Source: Acidobacteriaceae bacterium (lineage in GTDB: Bacteria; Acidobacteriota; Terriglobia; Terriglobales; Acidobacteriaceae). From it: 5,563 bases of DNA. Shown here one piece after another: positions 1 to 5,563 of the stretch (positions are counted from its first letter, which is position 1; every line of letters starts with the position of its first letter). The notes beneath the pieces were generated by a model. The model was given only the letters and a program-made list of their open reading frames with translations. It was not told the DNA's origin and searched no databases. A program made the position numbers and the translations under genes. The stretch covers positions 1-5,563 of the forward strand of contig JASHYS010000449.1 of the NCBI GenBank assembly GCA_030042915.1, given 5' to 3'.

Positions 1-679
1 CAGACCGTGGCCGCCGTACCGCTCTGCGCGTGGAGCGCGCGAAGAGACCATCGGGCCCATGGTCGACGAGAGCTACTTCATGATCAAGTTTGTGCCGGAC
101 CTGCCCGGCGGCGTTACCGACGCGAGCTACCATCTGCCGGCGTTCTACGAGCTGTGGGCGCGATGGGGCCCGGTGGAGGATCGGGCGTTCTGGGCCACGG
201 CGGCCGACGCGAGCCGCGACCTTTTCAATCGCGTGACGGGGCCGGAGACGGGATTGACGCCGGACCGGAGCAACTTCGACGGGACCCCCGTGGTGGGACG
301 CGACGGAATGCCGACGCCGTTCCTGGCCGACTCTTGGCGCAGCGTGAGCAACTGGAGCGTCGATTTTTCGTGGTGGCATAAGGACGCGCGCGAGACGGTG
401 CTGAGTGACCGCATTCAGAAGTTCCTGTTCAGCCAGGGTATCGACACGTTCGTCAACCGCTACACGCTGGATGGAAAACCGCTGTCGACGACGCACTCGC
501 CGGGAATGGCGGCGACGACGGCCGTGGGCAGCCTGGTGGCAACGGATGGGCCGACGGCGAAAGCGTTTGTCGACGCGCTATGGAAGATGCCGGTGCCCTC
601 GGGCGAGCAGCGGTACTACGACGGCCTGCTCTACCTGATGAGCCTGATGCACTGCAGCGGGGATTTCAGGATCTACTGA
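1..679 (+). CDS. Glycoside hydrolase family 8 enzyme (xylanase / Rex-type exo-oligoxylanase), C-terminal part
   Basis: Reading from base 2, the frame stays open to TGA at 677-679, giving the last 225 residues; the start lies left of the window. GH8 enzymes of this type cut beta-1,4-xylan or release xylose from the reducing end of xylo-oligosaccharides, using an inverting mechanism in an (alpha/alpha)6 barrel. Recognisable family blocks, counted from base 2, are ETIGPMVDE (about 15-23), TDASYHLPAFYELW (39-52), ADSWRSVSN (109-117), DFSWW (121-125), THSPG (164-168), DALWKMPVP (191-199), RYYDGLLY (204-211) and the C-terminal HCSGDFRIY. By position, Asp110 (codon 329-331) is the likely general base. 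Tyr43 and His165 fall near Tyr198 and His319 of the Bacillus halodurans Rex enzyme; this is from memory and distance to the C-terminus, not an alignment. The catalytic Glu and any signal peptide would be upstream and cannot be seen. No frameshift is apparent. The family is fairly sure; endo-xylanase versus Rex is open. Confidence 0.88.
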   Translation, partial: RPWPPYRSARGAREETIGPMVDESYFMIKFVPDLPGGVTDASYHLPAFYELWARWGPVEDRAFWATAADASRDLFNRVTGPETGLTPDRSNFDGTPVVGRDGMPTPFLADSWRSVSNWSVDFSWWHKDARETVLSDRIQKFLFSQGIDTFVNRYTLDGKPLSTTHSPGMAATTAVGSLVATDGPTAKAFVDALWKMPVPSGEQRYYDGLLYLMSLMHCSGDFRIY

Positions 680-882
680 CTGCGGGGCGAATGGACTTAC
701 AGCCCAAGGGCGAGATTGCAAGCTTTCCTTTCAAGCCGGCTCCCAAAGTTCATTGGCGGCGTGGCCGTGCGTGAATTAGACTCATCTGGTCCAAATCCAT
801 TCAGCTTCCCACTGGTTGGGCACTCTGGTATCTGATTCGGCTTTTCCCACTTCCCCCTGGGCAATCGAACAACGCGACCCAA

Positions 883-889
883 AGGAGGT
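883..889 (+). promoter_or_regulatory. Strong Shine-Dalgarno site deciding the methyltransferase start
   Basis: AGGAGGT lies four bases before the ATG at 894 and is a near-perfect match to the 16S anti-SD sequence. It fixes the start of the methyltransferase at 894, although the frame stays open upstream to about 816. The rest of the 680-893 gap shows no -35/-10 pair I would defend. Confidence 0.85.
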
Positions 890-893
890 CACC

Positions 894-1952
894 ATGAATC
901 TGCCTGCAACGGCAACGGCAACCGCATCCACCGGCGCATCTGCTTCAGCGCCAAGTCCGGAACACATTCTGCAAGTCGCTTTTGGATTCTGGGCCTCAAA
1001 GACGCTGTTGAGCGCAGTGGAGATGGAGGTGTTTACCGAACTGGCGAAGCACGCCGAAAATCTGGAAGACCTGACAGGGAGGCTGGGACTGCATCCGCGC
1101 TCGGCGCGGGACTTTTTTGATGCGCTGGTCGCGCTGGGATTTCTGGAGCGGCATGACGGCATCTATTCGAATACGCCGGCGACGGACCTGTATCTGGACA
1201 AGAGGAAGCCATCGTATATCGGCGGGGTTATGGAGATGTGCAATCACCGGTCATACGGGCAATGGGACAGCCTCACCGAGGGACTGCGCACCGGGTTGCC
1301 GCAGAACGAATTGAAGGGCGGAGGCGCGCCGGTGTTTGAGACCATCTACGCCGACCCCGCGCGGCTGAAAGAGTTTCTGAAGGCCATGACCGGCGTGAGC
1401 CACGGCGCCAACCTGGCGATTGCGGCAAAATTTCCCTGGGCGAACTACAGAACCGTGGTGGATGCAGGGCCCGCCCAGGGCGATCTGCTGGTGCAGGTGG
1501 CCCTGAAGAATCAGCACCTGCTGGGAATTGGTTTCGATCTGCCGGAAGTGGGTCCGATCTTCGAGGAGTACGTTGAAGCCAACGGATTGGCCTCGCGGGT
1601 GCAATTCCAGCCAGGAAGCTTCTTTACCGATGTGCTACCCACAGCCGACGTCATCATGATGGGGCACATTTTGCACGACTGGAACCTGGACGAGAAGCGC
1701 ATGCTGATTGGGAAGGCCTACGATGCACTGCCCAAGGGCGGCGCGCTGCTGGTGTACGACGCGATTATTGACGACGAGCGCAAAAAGAACGCATTCGGTC
1801 TGATGATGAGCCTGCACATGATGATTGAGACGCACGGAGGATTCGACTACACAGGAGCCGATTGCATCGGCTGGATGAAAGATGCGGGCTTCAAGGAAGC
1901 GCGCGTGGAGCACCTGGTGGGGCCGGATTCGATGGTGATCGGGATCAAATGA
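894..1952 (+). CDS. SAM-dependent O-methyltransferase (class I, caffeate/acetylserotonin OMT superfamily)
   Basis: A 352-residue protein expected to move a methyl group from S-adenosylmethionine to a hydroxyl on a small, often aromatic, molecule in the cytoplasm. The layout is that of Methyltransf_2 proteins. A low-complexity Ala/Thr/Ser tail (1-20) is followed by a helical dimerisation/winged-helix domain (about 25-105, with [21 protein letters not shown]) and a C-terminal Rossmann domain (about 165-352). The SAM-binding loop is [11 protein letters not shown] (188-198), where most relatives have a Gly-rich GxGxG loop. Asp215 in GFDLPEV is placed to hold the SAM ribose. HDW (261-263) carries the expected catalytic His261, and KGGALLVYD (281-289) is the usual late Rossmann strand. 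The start at 894 follows a strong ribosome binding site. The stop codon overlaps the start of the transporter (ATGA), so the two are probably made together. The substrate cannot be read from the sequence; a phenolic, polyketide or other hydroxylated small molecule is possible. Confidence 0.88.
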   Translation: MNLPATATATASTGASASAPSPEHILQVAFGFWASKTLLSAVEMEVFTELAKHAENLEDLTGRLGLHPRSARDFFDALVALGFLERHDGIYSNTPATDLYLDKRKPSYIGGVMEMCNHRSYGQWDSLTEGLRTGLPQNELKGGGAPVFETIYADPARLKEFLKAMTGVSHGANLAIAAKFPWANYRTVVDAGPAQGDLLVQVALKNQHLLGIGFDLPEVGPIFEEYVEANGLASRVQFQPGSFFTDVLPTADVIMMGHILHDWNLDEKRMLIGKAYDALPKGGALLVYDAIIDDERKKNAFGLMMSLHMMIETHGGFDYTGADCIGWMKDAGFKEARVEHLVGPDSMVIGIK

Positions 1953-3292
1953 CGGCGAACGAGGAAGGCGAACACGCGGGGATCGGCGCGTCGGCGCAGC
2001 GCAAGGCGGCATGGCGGCTGCTGCCGATCATCTCGATCGGCTACGCGCTGGCATATATCGATCGCATCAATATCAGCTTTGCCTCGCTGCGCATGAACGA
2101 CGACCTGCACTTCAGCGCGACCGTGTACGGGCTGGGAGCGGGTCTATTCTTTATCGGCTATGCGCTGTGCGAGGTGCCCTCGAACCTGATGCTGCTGCGC
2201 TTTGGCGCGCGGCGGTGGCTGGCGCGCATCATGATGACGTGGGGTCTGCTGGCGACGGCGATGATGCTGGTGCGGACGCCGTGGGAGTTTTACGGACTGC
2301 GGCTGCTGCTGGGCGTGGCGGAGGCAGGATTCTTTCCCGGCATCGTCTACTATTTGACGCTGTGGTTTCCTTCGCAGGTGCGGGCACGCGCCGTCAGCCG
2401 GTTTTACATTGCGCTACCTTTGAGCACGGTAGTCATCGGCGCGCTGGCGGGCTGGCTGATGGGTCTGAATGGACGATTGGGACTGTCGGGCTGGCAGTGG
2501 CTGTTTCTGGTGGAAGGAATTCCGCCGATTCTTTTCGGCCTGGTGATTCTGCGCGCATTGCCGGATGGGCCGAAGGATGCAGCGTGGCTGACGCGGGAAG
2601 AAAAGATCTGGCTCGAGCGCGAGCTTGCAGTTGACGGTGCGAAGGCGCACCTGGGGCACGAGGCCGGTGTGCTCCGAGCGCTTTTTTCGCCGAAGGTGTG
2701 GATCATCGGCCTTTTTTTCTTTTTCGCGCTCGCCTGCATTTATGCGTATCAGTTTTCCGGGCCGGCAATTTTGGAAGCTGCGACGGGCTGGAATGTGAGC
2801 CAGGTGGGATTTCTGACGGCTGGGATGGGCATCGCGGGAGCGCTGGCGATGCTGTTCGCCGGGGCCAGCTCGGACCGCACCGGCGATCGCGGCGTGCATT
2901 GCATTGTATTGTGTTGCGTGATGGGGGCGGGATATTTCGTGGCGAGTTACGCACATCCGGCATGGCTGGTGGTGGCCGGGCTGACCTGCTCGTGGATGGC
3001 GTTTTGCGCAACGCTGGGACCGGCGGTTGCGGTGCCGACGGAGTTTCTGGCCGGGCGAGCAGCGGCGGCGGGCATTGCCGCGATGAACACGATTACGATG
3101 TTCAGCGGTTTTCTGGGACCTTATTGGATGGGACGGATGAAGGACATCACGGGAAGCTACTGGCTTGGGCTGCGCGGGCTGATCGTGCCGAGTTTGCTGG
3201 CGGCGGCGTTGATGGTGGTGCTGATGCGGAGTTTGGCGCGGCGGAAGGGCGTGCCGATCGTGGGCGAAGAATTGGCGCGAGAGACGGCATAG
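1949..3292 (+). CDS. MFS transporter, anion:cation symporter (ACS) family
   Basis: A 447-residue inner-membrane carrier with about 12 membrane helices in two halves, split by a cytoplasmic loop (about 203-248) containing the family's WLTREEK segment (213-219). ACS signatures are YIDRINIS at the end of helix 1 (36-43), [16 protein letters not shown] (75-90) as the motif-A region, [20 protein letters not shown] (122-141) in helix 4 and [14 protein letters not shown] (181-194) in helix 6. Characterised relatives move organic anions with protons or cations, such as tartrate (TtuB), hexuronates (ExuT), 4-hydroxyphenylacetate (HpaX) and phthalate. The sequence reads closest to the TtuB/HpaX type, but the substrate and direction are inferred. 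I chose ATG 1949 because it overlaps the methyltransferase stop (ATGA) and gives the short tail before helix 1 usual for the family. A longer form from TTG 1862 would lie inside the methyltransferase. The upstream SD (GGGA at 1941) is weak and close, which fits translational coupling. Confidence 0.9.
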   Translation: MTANEEGEHAGIGASAQRKAAWRLLPIISIGYALAYIDRINISFASLRMNDDLHFSATVYGLGAGLFFIGYALCEVPSNLMLLRFGARRWLARIMMTWGLLATAMMLVRTPWEFYGLRLLLGVAEAGFFPGIVYYLTLWFPSQVRARAVSRFYIALPLSTVVIGALAGWLMGLNGRLGLSGWQWLFLVEGIPPILFGLVILRALPDGPKDAAWLTREEKIWLERELAVDGAKAHLGHEAGVLRALFSPKVWIIGLFFFFALACIYAYQFSGPAILEAATGWNVSQVGFLTAGMGIAGALAMLFAGASSDRTGDRGVHCIVLCCVMGAGYFVASYAHPAWLVVAGLTCSWMAFCATLGPAVAVPTEFLAGRAAAAGIAAMNTITMFSGFLGPYWMGRMKDITGSYWLGLRGLIVPSLLAAALMVVLMRSLARRKGVPIVGEELARETA

Positions 3293-3331
3293 CGTGCCGA
3301 TTGTCCTCCGCTATCTCCGAACCAAATCAAG

Positions 3332-3348
3332 ACCGGGGCACCCGCGGT
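3332..3348. terminator. Weak GC hairpin between convergent genes, possible terminator
   Basis: The 65 bases between the transporter stop and the purF stop hold one small GC-rich inverted repeat, ACCG-GGG-CA-CCC-G-CGGT, with a bulged G and a very tight loop. No T-run follows on either strand, so it is not a textbook intrinsic terminator. Its place between two converging genes is the only reason to list it. Confidence 0.22.
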
Positions 3349-3357
3349 TGTGCTGTC

Positions 3358-4959
3358 TTATACGTTTACCGCGGCGGGCAGGATTTCTTCGACATCGACC
3401 CACTGGGTGGGGTAGTTGCCGGTGTAGCAGGCGGTGCAGTGACGCAGGTTTTTCTCGTCCCCAACCGAGGCGAGCAGCCCTTCAAGAGAGAGGTACGCCA
3501 GCGAGTCGGCCTCGATGAAGCGGCGAATCTCCTCGATCGAGTTGTTGGCGGCGATAAGGTCCTGCTTGCGGGGCGTGTCGACACCATAGAAGCAAGGCGA
3601 GATGGTGGGTGGGCAACTGATGCGCAGATGCACTTCAGTAGCGCCGGCGCCGCGGACCATGCGCACGATTTTGCGGCTGGTAGTGCCGCGAATGATGGAG
3701 TCGTCGATAAGGATGACACGCTTGCCGGCGAGAAGATTGTGCACCGGGTTGAGCTTGAGGCGCACGCCGAAGTCGCGCACGCGCTGCTCGGGTTCGATAA
3801 ATGTACGGCCCACGTAATGATTGCGGATGAGGCCGAAGCGGAAGGGAATGCCGGCTTGCTCAGCGTAGCCCAGCGCGGCGGTGACGCCCGAGTCGGGCAC
3901 GGGAACGACGACGTCGGCGGGCACGCCTGACTCGCGTGCCAGCTGCCGGCCCATCTGGTCGCGCGACTCCTGCACCCAGCGGCCGAAGATACGCGAGTCG
4001 GGACGAGCAAAGTAGACATGCTCGAAGATGCAGCTGGCCTGCGGCATGCCGGATGCGTACTGGCGGCTGGTGACGCCGTCTTCTGAAACCATGACCAGCT
4101 CGCCAGGGAGAATGTCGCGAATGAACTCGGCGCGGAGCAGGTCGAAGGCGCAGCTTTCGCTGGCGAAGACGATGCTGTCGGCGCCTTCGGGGTTTTTCAT
4201 GCGGCCCATGGAGAGCGGGCGAAAGCCGCGCGGGTCGCGGGCGGCGAAGATGCGGTCGCGTGTCATCATCACGATGGAAAAGGCGCCTTCCACTTGCGAG
4301 AGCGAGTCGGCAATGGCGTCGACGAGCGTGGCGGCACGCGAGTGTGCGATGAGCTGCACGATGATTTCGGAGTCGGACGTGGTTTGGAAGTAGGCTCCGT
4401 CGCGCTCCAGACGCGCGCGCAGGCTGCCGAGGTTGACAAGGTTGCCATTGTGCGCGATGGCGATAAGGCCTTTGGTGGATTCGACACGGATGGGCTGCGC
4501 GTTCAGCAACGCCGAGTCGCCGGTGGTCGAATAGCGCGTGTGGCCGATGGCCATGGTGCCGGGCAGTTTGGCCAGGACGTCGTCGGTGAAGATTTCGCTC
4601 ACCAGTCCCATGCCCTTGATGTTGGCCAGATGGTGTCCGTCGGCGGTGGCGATGCCGGCCGATTCCTGGCCACGATGCTGAAGAGCGTAGAGACCGAGAT
4701 AGGCTTCGCGGGCAGCGTGGGGATGATTATGGATGGCGACGACACCGCATTCTTCGTGCAACTCATCGCCAGCGGCGATGAATTCCAGGGAGCGAGAGAC
4801 TGAGGGGCTCGGGACTAAAGGGGCAAATGGAGGTCCTTCGACTCCGTTTGGCGATGAAATCGCCAAACTCCGCTCAGGATGACAGTGGTTTGGATTTGGG
4901 CGCAGTGATGCGGAGATGTCGGCGAAGCCGGGCACGCCCTGATAGAGGCGGAACGTCAT
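3358..4959 (-). CDS. purF: Amidophosphoribosyltransferase (glutamine PRPP amidotransferase)
   Basis: First committed step of de novo purine synthesis: PRPP plus glutamine gives 5-phosphoribosylamine. From ATG 4959 the product is 533 residues. The Ntn-type glutaminase domain begins at Cys71 in LHEECGVVAI; this Cys becomes the N-terminal nucleophile after propeptide removal. Other glutaminase blocks are LQHRGQESAG (93-102), TRYSTTGDS (141-149), HNGN (170-173) and TTSDSE (193-198). The phosphoribosyltransferase domain has the PRPP loop VILIDDSIIRGTT (415-427). Cys310, Cys456, Cys508 and Cys511 match the four ligands of the 4Fe-4S cluster in Bacillus subtilis-type PurF, so this should be the oxygen-sensitive, Fe-S-containing class. 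It follows purL with an ATGA overlap and a GAGG site 7 bases upstream, which favours ATG 4959. The leader is odd: residues 1-70 are far longer than the usual propeptide (11 residues in B. subtilis), and about 26-47 are encoded by a dispersed repeat. TTG 4761, giving a four-residue propeptide, is the main alternative start. Confidence 0.96.
   Translation of the reverse strand: MTFRLYQGVPGFADISASLRPNPNHCHPERSLAISSPNGVEGPPFAPLVPSPSVSRSLEFIAAGDELHEECGVVAIHNHPHAAREAYLGLYALQHRGQESAGIATADGHHLANIKGMGLVSEIFTDDVLAKLPGTMAIGHTRYSTTGDSALLNAQPIRVESTKGLIAIAHNGNLVNLGSLRARLERDGAYFQTTSDSEIIVQLIAHSRAATLVDAIADSLSQVEGAFSIVMMTRDRIFAARDPRGFRPLSMGRMKNPEGADSIVFASESCAFDLLRAEFIRDILPGELVMVSEDGVTSRQYASGMPQASCIFEHVYFARPDSRIFGRWVQESRDQMGRQLARESGVPADVVVPVPDSGVTAALGYAEQAGIPFRFGLIRNHYVGRTFIEPEQRVRDFGVRLKLNPVHNLLAGKRVILIDDSIIRGTTSRKIVRMVRGAGATEVHLRISCPPTISPCFYGVDTPRKQDLIAANNSIEEIRRFIEADSLAYLSLEGLLASVGDEKNLRHCTACYTGNYPTQWVDVEEILPAAVNV
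4821..4884. repeat. Acidobacterial-type dispersed palindromic repeat ('CHPERS' element)
   Basis: On the + strand this stretch runs from GGGCAAATGGAGGTCCTTCG to CTCCGCTCAGGATGACA. I recognise these flanks as the ends of a short dispersed repeat common in Acidobacteriota genomes and some environmental assemblies; read in the other direction it gives peptides such as CHPERS. Its core, 4846-4868, is a perfect palindrome: GTTTGGCGAT, a GAA loop, ATCGCCAAAC. The core is flanked by ACTCC on both sides. It has no coding capacity of its own. The outer limits are approximate, since only one copy is in the window. It sits in frame inside the 5' part of purF as started at 4959. Confidence 0.72.
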
Positions 4960-5563
4960 GCGAGTGCCTCGTTGTGCAGGGCAGATTCGAGGGCGGTGGA
5001 CCAGACTCTGCGCAGCTCCTCAAGCGGTGCGGAGATAAGGGTCTCGCCATCTACCAGTATTTCGAGCCGTTTGCCTCCGGTCGTCCCGATGCGCGCGGAG
5101 AGGAAGTTGTACTGGCTGGCCGTGGCATCGATCTCAGAAAGATTGCGGTGGTCGGCCGTCACAATGACGGTGGAAGCCGGTTCGGCAAAGATGCCGAAGA
5201 GCGGATGAGCGAGGAGTGACTGATCCTGCTCGACGGTAGCGCCGATGCCTTTGGCGAACGCGGCCTGTGCCAGGGCAACGGCAATGCCGCCGTCGGAGAC
5301 GTCGCGCGCGGAGCGAATGAGCTTACGCCATGCCAGTACGGCCAGCAGAGTGTGCAGGCTGGCTTCGGCATCGAGATCAAGTGCAGGGGGCCTGCCCCAC
5401 AAGCCTCCTAGCAGGACCTTGGCAAACTCCGAAGAGCCGAATGCGGTGAGATTCGCTGCGGCTTCCGCGTCGGTTGCATCGGCTTCTTCGCGTGGCCGGG
5501 GCTCTCGCTCGAGCGCTGGAAAAGGATATTGACTGATGGCCGGAGGGTCGAGGGGAACTTTCA
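4956..5563 (-). CDS. purL: Phosphoribosylformylglycinamidine synthase (PurL), C-terminal part
   Basis: The minus-strand frame is open from the right edge (first full codon at 5561) to TGA at 4958-4956, giving the last 201 residues of a protein that is usually about 740 or more in the small bacterial PurL type. PurL uses ATP and glutamine-derived ammonia to turn FGAR into FGAM, step 4 of purine synthesis, normally with PurQ and PurS. Visible features are GSSEFAKVLLGGLWG (codons about 5447-5394), the PurM-superfamily motif DVSDGGIAVALAQ (from about 5303), LFGIFAEPAST, IGTTGGKRLEI (about 5108-5076) and the C-terminal LEELRRVW typical of the family. The residue before DVSDGG is Arg, where many PurL proteins have His. 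An acidic, Ala-rich linker (REEADATDAEAAAN) precedes the GSSEF block. It overlaps purF by ATGA and is very likely in the same operon. The glutaminase PurQ and the N-terminal half of PurL are not in the window. Confidence 0.93.
   Translation of the reverse strand, partial: KVPLDPPAISQYPFPALEREPRPREEADATDAEAAANLTAFGSSEFAKVLLGGLWGRPPALDLDAEASLHTLLAVLAWRKLIRSARDVSDGGIAVALAQAAFAKGIGATVEQDQSLLAHPLFGIFAEPASTVIVTADHRNLSEIDATASQYNFLSARIGTTGGKRLEILVDGETLISAPLEELRRVWSTALESALHNEALA
4967..4970 (-). promoter_or_regulatory. Probable ribosome binding site for purF inside the end of purL
   Basis: Read on the minus strand, GAGG lies 7 bases before the ATG at 4959, within the last codons of purL. With the ATGA overlap it makes 4959 a believable start for purF. 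The alternative TTG at 4761 is preceded only by a poor GATGAG-like stretch directly next to it. Confidence 0.5.

Noticed and set aside
7..381. Open frame 1 at the left edge, as if the GH8 gene were frameshifted
   Set aside because: Family-like residues (ETIGPMVDESYF) continue upstream in the frame starting at base 2, so no frameshift is needed; the frame-1 translation has no recognisable feature.
752..780. Possible promoter TTGGCG - 17 bases - TTAGAC before the methyltransferase
   Set aside because: The -10 match is poor and the spacing fit could be chance in a GC-rich gap.
816..893. N-terminal extension of the methyltransferase by 26 residues
   Set aside because: It would bury the strong AGGAGGT site inside the gene, and the extra residues look non-coding.
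1862..1948. N-terminal extension of the MFS transporter by 29 residues
   Set aside because: It starts at a TTG with no clear SD and lies wholly inside the methyltransferase gene; ATG 1949 gives the usual family length.
3249..3304. Near-identical 13-base words GCGTGCCGATCGT (3249) and GCGTGCCGATTGT (3292) at the end of the transporter gene
   Set aside because: Too short and too GC-typical to mean a duplication or attachment site; no further matching sequence flanks them.
2698..3930. Long open frame on the + strand (410 codons) across the end of the transporter gene and antisense to purF
   Set aside because: It overlaps two clearly real genes, its translation is Gly/Arg/Ala-rich with no family features, and long shadow frames are expected in GC-rich DNA.
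5400..5402. Start of a separate small gene at TTG 5402 on the minus strand
   Set aside because: The frame runs open to the window edge with PurL-like sequence (GSSEFAKVLLGG) upstream, so TTG is an internal Leu codon.

Overview
The window looks like a chromosomal piece of an Acidobacteriota genome, probably class Terriglobia. The evidence is GC-rich DNA, a PurF whose sequence resembles Terriglobia PurF as I remember it, and a copy of a short dispersed repeat of the kind that reads 'CHPERS' when translated. That repeat type is frequent in Acidobacteriota genomes. The assignment rests on recognition, not on a search.

Left half, + strand. Bases 1-679 are the 3' end of a glycoside hydrolase family 8 gene of the xylanase / reducing-end exo-oligoxylanase (Rex) type; its start lies outside the window. 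A 214-base gap (680-893) follows, with no convincing promoter or terminator and a strong ribosome binding site at its end. Then come two translationally coupled genes: a class I SAM-dependent O-methyltransferase of the caffeate/acetylserotonin OMT superfamily (894-1952) and a 12-helix MFS transporter of the anion:cation symporter (ACS) family (1949-3292). They overlap by the four bases ATGA. The pair probably methylates and transports one small organic or phenolic acid, or related acids, but the substrate is unknown.

Right half, - strand. The purine genes purL (3' part, 4956 to the window end) and purF (3358-4959) are read right to left and also overlap by ATGA. They encode FGAM synthase (step 4) and amidophosphoribosyltransferase (step 1) of de novo purine synthesis. 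They converge on the OMT-transporter pair, with only 65 bases between the stop codons.

The most unusual point is the N-terminal end of purF. Between the coupled ATG at 4959 and the catalytic Cys codon at 4749-4747 lies a dispersed repeat with a perfect 10-bp palindrome, read in frame. Either PurF carries an unusually long, repeat-derived propeptide of 70 residues, or translation starts downstream, for example at TTG 4761. I saw no new multi-gene system, mobile-element gene, RNA gene or CRISPR array.
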